Assembly (NCBI GenBank): GCA_023439305.1
Contig: JAEXOO010000047.1
Location: forward strand, 37,472 to 101,471
Length of the DNA: 64,000 bases
Direction: 5' to 3'
Source of the DNA: Pseudomonadota bacterium
GTDB lineage: Bacteria > Pseudomonadota > Gammaproteobacteria > Burkholderiales > Burkholderiaceae_B
Part shown: in pieces, positions 1-7,906 of the stretch
Layout of the letters: each line of letters opens with the position of its first letter
How positions within the stretch are numbered: the stretch's first letter is position 1
Program-made: the position numbers and the translations under genes
Notes under the pieces: model-generated
The model's database searches: none
The model's input: the letters and a program-made list of their open reading frames with translations, nothing else
Told to the model about the DNA's origin: nothing

Positions 1-615
1 ATGACACTGGCTGCCAAAGCCCCTGTGTTCCTGCTGGTGAACAAGGACAGTCCGTTCAAGAGCGTGCAGGACCTGGTGGCGGCCGGCAAGCAGCACGAGT
101 TGACCTATGGCTCGCCCGGCATGGGCACAGGCACGCATTTGTTGGGCGAGATGCTGCGCAAGGAAACGGGTGCGCGCCTGGTGCACGTGCCTTATAAAGG
201 CGCGGGTCCGGCCTTGATTGACGCTGTCAGCGGTCAGATCGACTTTATTTTCGACGTGCTGACCGGCAGCCGCGGCTTCCTGGAAGACGGTCGCCTGCGC
301 GCCATCGCCGCCGCCACGACCGAGCGCAGCCCATTGCGTCCTGACGTGCCAACCATTGCCGAAAGCGGTATCCCGAATGTGGCATTCACGATCTGGTGGG
401 GTATCTCGGCCAAGGCCGGCACGCCCGCCGACGACGTGGCGCGTCTGACCGAGCAATTGACGACCGTGCTGAAGGAGCCCGAAGTCGTCAAGAAATTCGT
501 GGACTTCGGTATTCAGATCGAGTCCTCGACGCCCCAGGAGTTCTCCGAGTTGATCGAACAAGACGCCAAGTCCATGGGGCCCATGATCCAGTCCTTGGAC
601 ATCACGCTGGATTGA
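1..615 (+). CDS. Bug-family tripartite tricarboxylate receptor, 5'-truncated
   Basis: C-terminal 204 residues of a periplasmic solute-binding receptor of the Bug/TctC family. The frame is open from base 1, and family members are about 320 residues with a signal peptide, so roughly 120 N-terminal residues lie outside the window. Family marks seen are GSPGMGTGTHLLGEML, HVPYKGAGPAL and the LRPDVPTIAESG segment. Such receptors bind carboxylates or related small anions and usually pass them to a TctAB permease, but most Bug genes in Alcaligenaceae are orphans and none of the visible neighbours is TctA or TctB. The ligand cannot be told. A hairpin terminator follows 25 bases after the stop. Confidence 0.9.
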   Translation: MTLAAKAPVFLLVNKDSPFKSVQDLVAAGKQHELTYGSPGMGTGTHLLGEMLRKETGARLVHVPYKGAGPALIDAVSGQIDFIFDVLTGSRGFLEDGRLRAIAAATTERSPLRPDVPTIAESGIPNVAFTIWWGISAKAGTPADDVARLTEQLTTVLKEPEVVKKFVDFGIQIESSTPQEFSELIEQDAKSMGPMIQSLDITLD

Positions 616-639
616 TTGACCTAGCGTAAACAGAGTACG

Positions 640-680
640 CGCCCTTTTGGCATTGTGTCCGCCAAGAGGGCGTTTTTTTA
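640..680 (+). terminator. Rho-independent terminator after the Bug gene
   Basis: A 12-bp stem (cgcccttttggc at 640-651 against gccaagagggcg at 661-672, one G-T pair) with a 9-nt loop is followed by seven T. It lies 25 bases after the receptor stop. Confidence 0.85.
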
Positions 681-738
681 TGCGACGTGCAGACTCTCTG
701 CCAGGCTGAGGCCGGACTTCACCGGCCTCGCGACAAGG

Positions 739-2397
739 TCAGGATTGATGCCCTGCCCGCAGCCGGAACACCGCCACCGCCTGTACCAGGCTCTGCGCCT
801 GGCTGCGCAGGCTGCCCGCGGCGGCCGCCATTTCGTCGACCAGCGCGGCGTTTTGTTGGGTGACGCCGTCCATTTGCGTGACGGCCTCGCCGATCTGGGT
901 GACGCCTGTGCTTTGCTCGATGCTGGCGGCGCTGATCTCGCCCATGATGTCGGTCACGCGGCGGATCGAGGTCACGACATTGCTCATGGTCTCGCCGGCC
1001 TTGTCCACCAGCTGAGTTCCCTGGCCCACGCGCTCGACGCTGGCATTGATCAGGTCCTTGATTTCTTTGGCCGCCTGGGCGCTGCGCTGGGCCAGAGAGC
1101 GCACCTCGCCCGCTACTACGGCAAAGCCCTTGCCTTGCTCGCCGGCGCGGGCAGCCTCCACGGCCGCATTCAGGGCCAGGATATTGGTCTGGAAGGCAAT
1201 GCCGTCGATGACACCGATGATGTCTGCGATCTTGCGACTGGATTCGTTGATGCCTTTCATGGTGTCCACGACTTCCGCCACCACACTGCCGCCGTGTTCC
1301 GCGACCGTGCTGGCCGTGACCGCCAGCTGATTGGCCTGGCGGGCATTGTCGGCGTTCTGCCGGACGGTGGCCGACAGCTCCTCCATGGACGCGGCGGTTT
1401 CTTCCAGCGCGCTGGCCTGATTGCCGGTGCGCGTGCTCAGGTCGTGGTTGCCCTGTGCGATCTGGGCGCTGGCGACGGCCACGGAGTCGCTGCCTTGTCG
1501 CACAGTGGAGACCACGGTCACCAGGCTATGCTGCATGCGCCGGAGCGCGTCCATCAGTTGCGCTACTTCGTCGCGGCCGCTGGAGGCTATGGTGTTGGTC
1601 AGGTTGCCCTGGGCCACGTCGTCGGCCACTGTGACGGCCTGGCGCATGGACACGATGACGCTGTTGAAGATGCTCCAGAGCATCAGGAAGAACAGGCCCA
1701 GCGCCAGGGCGCTGCTGCTTAGCTGCAGGGCGGTCCAGCGCGCTGCCGACGCCTGGGCGGCCGCAATGGCGCCGGTGGTGCGGGCATCCAGCAATTGAAA
1801 GAAATCACTGACGGGCTCCATGATGCGGGCTTTGGTGCGATGGTAGGCGGCGCCATTGACCAGCTCGCGCGCCGTGTCCAGCTCGGGAGCATCGGGGGGG
1901 AGCTCCTTGACCAGCTTGATGGCTTGCATCTCGGTCTGGGCCAGGGCGATGGACAGGCTGGCTGCCTCGCTGAGCTTGGCCAGCTCGGCGCTGGAAAAGT
2001 CCGCTTGTCGCATCAGCTCCAGCAGAGCGACGGTCGGGCCGCTGGCGCCGGGCACTGCGATGCCGGCCGCGCGCAGGTCCCAGTAGATGCCTTCATAGCC
2101 GCCGGGGCGGGCAATTTTGCCGGCCTGGATGTCGGCGACCTCGTGGTATTGCTGTTCCCAGCGCGCCTCGCCGGTATCGACATAGGAGCGCACCAGGCGG
2201 GTCAGGTCGTCGGAGTTGCGGCGCAGCTCATTGGCGAGCATGTAGGAGGTATAGCGTTGCTGATAGGCTTGTGCGACGGTATCAGCAGCCTGGTTGACTC
2301 GCCATTGGGTTACGGCCAGCACGCCGATGACGATGCACAGCAAGCCGGTCAGAACCAATAGCTTCTGGCGCAAGCGCAGGTGATGAAGAATGGACAT
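739..2397 (-). CDS. Methyl-accepting chemotaxis protein (Tar/Tsr type)
   Basis: A 552-residue inner-membrane chemoreceptor. Residues about 9-30 form a first membrane segment, followed by a periplasmic helical ligand-binding region of about 190 residues. A second membrane segment lies at about 222-245, then a HAMP linker, then a cytoplasmic signalling domain with the conserved tip (GIAFQTNILALNAAVEAARAG, then GKGFAVVAGEVRSLAQRSAQ). It signals through CheW/CheA to the flagellar motor. No C-terminal NWETF-type pentapeptide is present, so CheR and CheB must dock elsewhere. The ligand is unknown. It is monocistronic on the minus strand, with two large stem-loops between it and the upstream gntR gene. 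Confidence 0.93.
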   Translation of the reverse strand: MSILHHLRLRQKLLVLTGLLCIVIGVLAVTQWRVNQAADTVAQAYQQRYTSYMLANELRRNSDDLTRLVRSYVDTGEARWEQQYHEVADIQAGKIARPGGYEGIYWDLRAAGIAVPGASGPTVALLELMRQADFSSAELAKLSEAASLSIALAQTEMQAIKLVKELPPDAPELDTARELVNGAAYHRTKARIMEPVSDFFQLLDARTTGAIAAAQASAARWTALQLSSSALALGLFFLMLWSIFNSVIVSMRQAVTVADDVAQGNLTNTIASSGRDEVAQLMDALRRMQHSLVTVVSTVRQGSDSVAVASAQIAQGNHDLSTRTGNQASALEETAASMEELSATVRQNADNARQANQLAVTASTVAEHGGSVVAEVVDTMKGINESSRKIADIIGVIDGIAFQTNILALNAAVEAARAGEQGKGFAVVAGEVRSLAQRSAQAAKEIKDLINASVERVGQGTQLVDKAGETMSNVVTSIRRVTDIMGEISAASIEQSTGVTQIGEAVTQMDGVTQQNAALVDEMAAAAGSLRSQAQSLVQAVAVFRLRAGHQS

Positions 2398-2439
2398 GAA
2401 GCGCCTTTTGTCTCTTTATTATGTTGAAGTCGCCCTGTG

Positions 2440-2464
2440 CAGGGCTGATATAGGGTCAGCCCTG
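2440..2464. repeat. Inverted repeat upstream of the chemoreceptor gene
   Basis: A perfect 9-bp inverted repeat (cagggctga / tcagccctg) with a 7-nt loop lies about 43 bases upstream of the chemoreceptor start. It shares the word cagggctgat with the larger stem-loop at 2485-2525. It could be an operator or an RNA hairpin; neither is proven. Confidence 0.55.
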
Positions 2465-2484
2465 TCTGCGATTTCCATGTCTGT

Positions 2485-2525
2485 GCGGGCAGGGCTGATG
2501 CGATTACGGCATCCGCCCTGCCCGC
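2485..2525. repeat. Large stem-loop between gntR and the chemoreceptor gene
   Basis: Arms gcgggcagggc (2485-2495) and gccctgcccgc (2515-2525) pair perfectly over 11 bp. After one mismatch, gatgc and gcatc add 5 bp, leaving a 7-nt loop. It lies downstream of the minus-strand gntR stop and has no T tract, so it is a hairpin that may end or protect the gntR transcript rather than a canonical intrinsic terminator. Confidence 0.6.
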
Positions 2526-2572
2526 TTTAGACCGCATGGCAAGAATTAAAGACGTTTTTTAGGATGTTTCTG

Positions 2573-3241
2573 TCAGGCCAGCAACTGCGCCTGTTTCAGG
2601 CAGTAGGCCGCGCTGCAGATGACCAGATTTTCGTGGATCAGGCGGGCTGCTTCGTCGGCTTGTTGCTGGCGGAATGCCTCGCAGATGCCCTGGGCGCGCT
2701 GCATGGTTTCCAGGCGAAAGCGGGCATCCTGCAGACAGGCGATGCGCGCCTGGTCGGCGCGGTCATGCAGACGCTCCATGGTGTCCACCAATTGCTTGTT
2801 GGGCACCATATTGATCCAGGCGCTGCGAAAGGACCAGTTGGCCTGGATATTGTCCAGGGGATCGCCCTGTTGATGGGTGGCTTCGATGCGGGCCACGGCC
2901 TGCTCCATGGCCAGCAGGCCCATGGCGCTCTGGTTGCGGCAGGCATGATGCGCGGCGGCCGGCTCGAGCAGCAGGCGCACGGAAAAAATGTCCTCGATGT
3001 CCTGCGGCGTGTAGACCTTGAGCACGAAGCCGCGCGAGGTGCTGTCCAGCATGCCCTCGTTTTTCAGTTGCAGCAGAGCTTCGCGCACGGGCATGCGCGA
3101 TACATTCAGGCTGGAGGCGATTTCGTTGTCCACCAGCCGAACATCAAAGCCGATCTTGCCCAGGGCGATGTCCTGGCGCAGCATGCCGTAGACCTGTTCT
3201 CGGATATTGGGTTCGCGTTTTTTGTAGGGGGAGGCAGCCAT
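2573..3241 (-). CDS. GntR-family transcriptional regulator (FadR/VanR subfamily)
   Basis: A 222-residue DNA-binding regulator. Residues about 12-75 carry the GntR winged helix-turn-helix (IREQVYGMLRQDIALGKIGF and the recognition segment NVSRMPVREALLQL). The C-terminal FCD domain (about 85-215) is an all-helical ligand pocket with His residues typical of metal-assisted acid binding (PAAAHHAC, METLHDRADQAR-like region). FCD regulators usually respond to organic acids. It is divergent from the LysR gene at 3394, so the 150-bp gap probably holds both promoters. The effector and targets cannot be read from the sequence. Confidence 0.9.
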   Translation of the reverse strand: MAASPYKKREPNIREQVYGMLRQDIALGKIGFDVRLVDNEIASSLNVSRMPVREALLQLKNEGMLDSTSRGFVLKVYTPQDIEDIFSVRLLLEPAAAHHACRNQSAMGLLAMEQAVARIEATHQQGDPLDNIQANWSFRSAWINMVPNKQLVDTMERLHDRADQARIACLQDARFRLETMQRAQGICEAFRQQQADEAARLIHENLVICSAAYCLKQAQLLA

Positions 3242-3393
3242 GAAAGCACGCGGCGCGAGGCACGCGAAAAAAGAGTGGATGTGACGGGCTATAGGATAGC
3301 AAGGAAGCGCGGGGGGGCGATCCGATTTATGCTAGCGCTGGCGGCGACCATGGGCGGTCGGGCCGTGAGCCCTTGAAACAGGAGAATCAATCA

Positions 3394-4281
3394 GTGCGCT
3401 GGCGCCATGTGGAAATCTTCGATGCGATCTGTCGGGGCGGAACCCTGACGGAGGCGGCGCGCCTGCTGCATATTTCCCAGCCGGCGGCCAGCAAGCTGCT
3501 GGCCACGGCGGAAATGCAGTTGGGCTTTCGCTTGTTCGATCGCGTGCGCGGCCGGCTGGTGCCGACCCGAGAAGCCGGTATTCTGGCGCCCCACGTGGCG
3601 CGTCTGCATCAGGAGCTGGGGGATGTGGGCCGGTTGGCGCGCAATCTGCGCTTTCATCACCAAGGACTGTGGCGCATCGGCAGCAGCCCGGCGTTTGGCC
3701 TGGAGCTGTTGCCGGTCGCGGTCAGTCGCTGCCGCCAGGCCCATCCGGCCATGAGCTTCGAGCTGCGCACGCATCACAGCGGCGAGCTGCTGCAGGCGCT
3801 GGAGACGCGCGACCTGGACATGGTGCTGACCTTTGACCAAGGCGAGCACCCCGGGGTGCAGCGCCAGGAACTGGCAGCGACCCAGCTGGTGCACGTGGCG
3901 CCCAGCGGCGCGCCGGCGCTGCGCTCCTGGGCCGACATGGCGGCGCGCTCGTTCATTGCCTTGGATGCGCAGGACCCCATGGGCGCCATGGTGGAGCGTC
4001 TGCTGGAGGCCCATGTACCGGAGTTCGCACCGGTCATGCGGGTGCAGACGCATTACGTCGCTTGCTCGCTGGTCATGCAGGGCGCCGGAGAGGCCCTGGT
4101 GGATCTGGTGACGGCGCGCGCCATGCTGCGTCCGGGCTTGTGCCTGCATCGTCTGCCGCAGGCTCTGGACGTGCCGGTCAGTATCCTGACGGTGCACGAT
4201 GACGCGGGTTCGGGGTCGCGGCAGGTGGTGTTGGATCACATTCGCCAGGCCCTGCTGGAGTGTGACTTTCCAGAGGCGTAA
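3394..4281 (+). CDS. LysR-family transcriptional regulator
   Basis: A 295-residue LysR regulator with an N-terminal winged helix-turn-helix (TLTEAARLLHISQPAASKLL, residues about 17-36) and a periplasmic-binding-like effector domain (about 90-290). I chose the GTG at 3394 because aggag at 3380-3384 lies 9 bases before it; a TTG 21 bases upstream would give 302 residues but has no such site. It lies directly upstream of, and in the same direction as, a D-amino-acid dehydrogenase-like gene. A T-N11-A palindrome lies in the gap, suggesting it regulates that gene, perhaps in response to a D-amino acid. Confidence 0.92.
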   Translation: MRWRHVEIFDAICRGGTLTEAARLLHISQPAASKLLATAEMQLGFRLFDRVRGRLVPTREAGILAPHVARLHQELGDVGRLARNLRFHHQGLWRIGSSPAFGLELLPVAVSRCRQAHPAMSFELRTHHSGELLQALETRDLDMVLTFDQGEHPGVQRQELAATQLVHVAPSGAPALRSWADMAARSFIALDAQDPMGAMVERLLEAHVPEFAPVMRVQTHYVACSLVMQGAGEALVDLVTARAMLRPGLCLHRLPQALDVPVSILTVHDDAGSGSRQVVLDHIRQALLECDFPEA

Positions 4282-4282
4282 T

Positions 4283-4303
4283 TCCATAACCTCAGGTTAT
4301 GGA
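4283..4303. promoter_or_regulatory. Probable LysR-type box (ATAAC-N5-GTTAT)
   Basis: A perfect 9-bp inverted repeat, tccataacc / ggttatgga, with a 3-nt centre. Its core ATAAC-N5-GTTAT has the T-N11-A geometry typical of LysR-family operators. It starts 1 base after the LysR stop and lies 73 bases before the dadA-like start. A weak T run about 8 bases downstream makes a terminator the alternative reading. Confidence 0.55.
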
Positions 4304-4376
4304 GAGCGGTGTTTTTTGATTGGCCTGCAAGGCTAGGCAAGCGCAGAATAACCGGTAGTTATCGGGAGTTTTCTGC

Positions 4377-5624
4377 ATGCACGTTTGTATCATCGGCGCC
4401 GGCGTTATCGGCATGAGCACGGCCTTCATGCTGCGCCAGAAAGGCGTGAGGGTCACGGTTCTGGAAGCAGGCCCGCAGGTGGCTGGCGGCACCAGCTATG
4501 CCAATGGCGGTCAGCTCAGCTACAGCTATGTGGCGCCGCTGGCTGATCCGGGTGTGTTCAAGGATCTGCCGCGCTGGCTGCTCAAAAAAGATTCGCCCTT
4601 GCGCTTTCGCCCGGCTCTGGATCTGCAGCAATGGCGCTGGCTGATGCGCTTTTTGCAGCTGTGCCGCAGCGATGTGGTGAGCCAGTCCACAGCGCAGATG
4701 TTGACCTTGTCGTATCTGAGCCGTGATGTGCTGCACGACTGGCAAGCGCGCTTCAATCTGGAGTTCGCCCATCAGACCAATGGAAAGCTGATTGTGTTTC
4801 GCAGCAGCGGCCCCTTTGAGCACGCTCGCGAGCAGGCGCAATTACAGGCGAAGCTGGGCTCGGATCAGCAAGTACTGGATGCGCAGGCCGTGCTGGCGCT
4901 GGAGCCGTCTCTGCAGACCCTGGGTTCCAGCTTGAAAGGCGCCATTTACACGCCCAGCGAGGAAGCCGGCGACACCCGCCTGTTCTGCGAGGCCCTGCAC
5001 GCCCGCCTGCAGGGTGATGCTGATTATGAGTTGCGCTTGAATCATCCGGTTCAGGGTTTTGTGCGCGAGGGGCGCGATATTCGTGCTGTCGTCACGCCCC
5101 AAGGCGAGCTGGAGGCCGATCAGTTCGTGGTGGCGGGCGGCATGGGGGCGGTGCAATTGCTGCGCCAGCTGGGCGGCCAGCCCTTGATCTATCCGCTCAA
5201 GGGCTACAGCCTGAGCCTGCCGCTGGAGGGCGTGACGCAGGCCGTGCCGGCCATCAGCGTGACCGATTATGAACGTCGGATTGTCTACGCCCGCCTGGGC
5301 CAGGTGCTGCGCATGGCCGCGATGGTGGATATCGGATTCGGCGGGCTGGATATTCCACCGGCGCGCATGGACGGTTTCAAACAACAGGTCAGGGAGCTGT
5401 TTCCCGGTTTGCCGCTGGAGCAGGCGCAGACCTGGGCGGGGCTGCGCCCGGCCACGCCGTCAGGCAAGCCTGTCATTGGCCCCAGCAAGCTGGCGGGGCG
5501 TCTGTGGGTCAATGCGGGCCATGGCGCGCTGGGCTTTACGCTGGCGTGCGGCAGCGCGGCGGTCCTGACCGCGCGCCTGCTGGGCGAAGCGTCCCCCATC
5601 GACGACGCGCCGTTCCGGCCTTGA
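4377..5624 (+). CDS. dadA: D-amino acid dehydrogenase (DadA-like FAD oxidoreductase)
   Basis: A 415-residue FAD-dependent oxidoreductase that deaminates D-amino acids to 2-oxo acids and passes electrons to the respiratory chain at the inner membrane face. The N-terminal Rossmann motif IIGAGVIGMSTAFML (residues 5-19) is followed by the DAO-fold pattern GGTSYANGGQLSYSYVAPLA, which matches DadA. C-terminal LRPATPSGKPVIG and NAGHGALGFTLACGSA are the FAD-closing segments. It is about 15 residues shorter than E. coli DadA. No alanine racemase (dadX) gene is adjacent; the neighbour is a LysR regulator, so the substrate may differ from D-alanine. Confidence 0.85.
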   Translation: MHVCIIGAGVIGMSTAFMLRQKGVRVTVLEAGPQVAGGTSYANGGQLSYSYVAPLADPGVFKDLPRWLLKKDSPLRFRPALDLQQWRWLMRFLQLCRSDVVSQSTAQMLTLSYLSRDVLHDWQARFNLEFAHQTNGKLIVFRSSGPFEHAREQAQLQAKLGSDQQVLDAQAVLALEPSLQTLGSSLKGAIYTPSEEAGDTRLFCEALHARLQGDADYELRLNHPVQGFVREGRDIRAVVTPQGELEADQFVVAGGMGAVQLLRQLGGQPLIYPLKGYSLSLPLEGVTQAVPAISVTDYERRIVYARLGQVLRMAAMVDIGFGGLDIPPARMDGFKQQVRELFPGLPLEQAQTWAGLRPATPSGKPVIGPSKLAGRLWVNAGHGALGFTLACGSAAVLTARLLGEASPIDDAPFRP

Positions 5625-5631
5625 TGCGTTT

Positions 5632-6642
5632 CTAGACCGCCGCTCGCAGGCCTGGGGTGGCCCGGAAGAGGGCGGCCAGGACCAAGGAGGCGGCATAGAT
5701 ACCGGCTGCCAGCACCGGAATGGACCACAGGGCATTGAAATCCAGCGCTGTGAACAGGTAGCGATACATCAGGTCGATCAGCCAGGGGTGGATCAGGTAA
5801 ACGCCCAGGGTCAGCTCGGCCAGATGACGGCTGACGGGTGGACTGATCAAGGGACGGTCCCAGTCTCGCAGCAGCAAGATCAGCGCCAGCGACATGGGAA
5901 TGACGGTCACGCTCAGGTAGTCGTAGAAGTAGGCCCCGGTCTGCAGATCATGCAGGGAGGCCAGCGCGTAACAGCCCCAGGCCGTGGCGGCGATGGAGGC
6001 CAGCAGCACGGTCAGGCTCAGCCAGCGGGGAACCGCCAGGGGGACTTTGCGCACCAGGTAGCCCAGCAGGAAGTAGGGCAGGTAGGACAGAAACCAGGTA
6101 AAGAAAGGCGTGGAATTGGTCTTCAGGTCCGCACTGCTTAGGGTGCTGAGCGCCGACAGCACAAAGGCGGCGGCCGTCAGCGCCGCCAGGTGTCGCAGCC
6201 GACATGCCTGCACCAGACGCCGCAGAAAAGGCGTGAACAGGTACAGGAAGACGATCATGTACAGGAACCACAGGTGAAAGTAAGGCCGGCCTTGCAGCAC
6301 CCGTTGCAGGTAAGGATAGGGTTGCGCGTCGGGCGTCCACCAGTGCTGTTTGAAGGCCGTCCACAGCAGATAGAATGCGGTCCAGAACAGCAAAGGGGTC
6401 AGGATGCGGCCGGCGCGCTTGCGGTAGAAGCGGCTCATGCTTTCTTCGGGCCGGGGTTCCAGCAGCAGCGCACCGCTGACCATCACAAAGACGGGCACGC
6501 ACCAGCGGGTGGCGGCATCATACAGATTGCCGCTCCACCAGTCCGGACTGCCCAGCTCGGCGTTCAAGACGGCGTAAGCGGCAATGTGCAGCCAGACGAC
6601 AGAGAAAATGGCGACAATGCGTGTGTTGTTGATCCAGTTCAT
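5632..6642 (-). CDS. Acyltransferase-3 family integral membrane protein (WecH-like)
   Basis: A 336-residue polytopic membrane protein of the acyltransferase-3 family. It begins with the family signature WINNTRIVAIFSVVWLHIAAY (the His at about residue 19 is the conserved acyl-transfer residue) and has about ten hydrophobic segments. YFHLWFLYMIVFLYLFTP (about 121-138) and the late segment LGVYLIHPWLIDLMY match WecH-type O-acetyltransferases. These move acetyl groups onto cell-surface glycans. There is no glycan biosynthesis gene beside it, so the acceptor is unknown. Its stop is 7 bases from the convergent dadA stop. Confidence 0.85.
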   Translation of the reverse strand: MNWINNTRIVAIFSVVWLHIAAYAVLNAELGSPDWWSGNLYDAATRWCVPVFVMVSGALLLEPRPEESMSRFYRKRAGRILTPLLFWTAFYLLWTAFKQHWWTPDAQPYPYLQRVLQGRPYFHLWFLYMIVFLYLFTPFLRRLVQACRLRHLAALTAAAFVLSALSTLSSADLKTNSTPFFTWFLSYLPYFLLGYLVRKVPLAVPRWLSLTVLLASIAATAWGCYALASLHDLQTGAYFYDYLSVTVIPMSLALILLLRDWDRPLISPPVSRHLAELTLGVYLIHPWLIDLMYRYLFTALDFNALWSIPVLAAGIYAASLVLAALFRATPGLRAAV

Positions 6643-6792
6643 GGGCCCAAGCCTGTGGTTGCCGGGATCAGTGCATCGTAGCGGCTAAACGTTTCCCATT
6701 TGTCCCGGGGATACGGGATTTGGCGTCCAGATCTGACGGGATGTTTCGGGACGCCGCCGGGGACGGCGACAGGGAATGCAAGACGGTGATGG

Positions 6793-6817
6793 TCTGCGGG
6801 CGGCATGCGCCCGCAGA
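6793..6817. repeat. Inverted repeat just past the dkgB stop
   Basis: A perfect 9-bp inverted repeat (tctgcgggc / gcccgcaga, 7-nt loop) begins 11 bases beyond the minus-strand dkgB stop. It has no T run on either side, so it is a transcript-end hairpin at best. Confidence 0.45.
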
Positions 6818-6827
6818 AAGGGGGGGA

Positions 6828-7631
6828 TCAGTCCCACTCGGGGGCCAGGCCCTCGGGGCTGACTTCGCGGCCATTGCGCTCCAGAGCGGCGATCTGCGCC
6901 ATGTCCTGCGCGTCCAGCGTCAGGTCGGGGGCGAGCAGGTTGCTGGCCAGGTTTTCGCGTTTGGTCGAGGATGGAATCACCGCGTAGCCCAATTGCAGCG
7001 CCCAGGCCAGGGCCACTTGGGCTACGGTTGCGTGGTGTTTCCGGGCAATCTGCGCCAGTACGGGATCCTTCAGAACCTTCCCGTAGGCCAAGGTCATGTA
7101 GGAGGTCACGGCGATGCCTTGCTCTTTCAGGAAGGCGGTCAAGGCGCTGTTCTGCAGGTAAGGGCTCAGTTCGATCTGGTTGGTGGCCAGCTCGCCTTGG
7201 CCGACCGCAGCGATAGCTTGCCGTGTCAGTTCGATATTGAAATTGGAAACGCCGATCTGGCGCGTCAGGCCCAGCGCCTTGGCCTCGGCCAGTGCTTCCA
7301 TATATTCCGCCAGCTCGACGCCGTTGCCGGGGGCGGGCCAGTGGATCAGTGTCAGGTCTACATAGTCGGTGCGCAGCTTTTCCAGGCTGTCGCGCAGGCT
7401 GGGCACCAGTTTGGACTTGGCGTAATTGTCGGTCCAGATCTTGGTGGTTACGAACAGCTCGGAGCGGGGCACGCCGCCCTGGGCGATGGCCTGGCCTACG
7501 TCGGCTTCATTGCCGTAGATCTGGGCTGTGTCGACGGCACGATAGCCCAGCTCGAGTGCGTTGCGGACCGAATCAATCACGGTCTGGCCGGTCAGGCGAA
7601 AGGTGCCGACGCCAAAGGAAGGGATGCTCAT
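6828..7631 (-). CDS. dkgB: Aldo/keto reductase, 2,5-diketo-D-gluconate reductase B type
   Basis: A 267-residue NADPH-dependent aldo/keto reductase, the same length as E. coli DkgB and closely similar throughout (it ends in SPEGLAPEWD like DkgB). The catalytic tetrad is visible as Asp34, Tyr39, Lys64 and His97. It reduces 2-oxo aldehydes such as methylglyoxal and 2,5-diketo-gluconate in the cytoplasm. The start at 7631 is supported by an AGGAG element 7 bases upstream and by family alignment; a longer frame upstream is not needed. It is monocistronic. Confidence 0.93.
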   Translation of the reverse strand: MSIPSFGVGTFRLTGQTVIDSVRNALELGYRAVDTAQIYGNEADVGQAIAQGGVPRSELFVTTKIWTDNYAKSKLVPSLRDSLEKLRTDYVDLTLIHWPAPGNGVELAEYMEALAEAKALGLTRQIGVSNFNIELTRQAIAAVGQGELATNQIELSPYLQNSALTAFLKEQGIAVTSYMTLAYGKVLKDPVLAQIARKHHATVAQVALAWALQLGYAVIPSSTKRENLASNLLAPDLTLDAQDMAQIAALERNGREVSPEGLAPEWD

Positions 7632-7820
7632 ATAAGACTCCTGAATCAGTGTGTGTAGAGCGCCGGCGCATGCCGGGCGCTTGGTATGGCTTTCGCTATG
7701 GATTACAGTGTGCCTTCTTGATCTTTGCGGATTAAGTCCTTTATCTGTCAAATACAATTGATAAAAAATCAATAATAAGGTGATGAGTCCTGTCGGCAGC
7801 GTCTGCGCATCGCACGGACA

Positions 7821-7864
7821 ATAAAAAACCCCCGAAAGCGGGATCCGTGTCCGCTATTCGGGGG
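7821..7864 (-). terminator. Rho-independent terminator of the downstream Bug gene
   Basis: Read on the minus strand, a GC stem (cccccgaa-agcgg against ccgctattcggggg, one bulged base) is followed by six T. It lies about 45 bases after the stop of the receptor gene ending at 7907. Confidence 0.8.
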
Positions 7865-7906
7865 CGATCCAGCAAGGTGCTGGCGTGTCAGTCTCGACGG
7901 GAAGGC

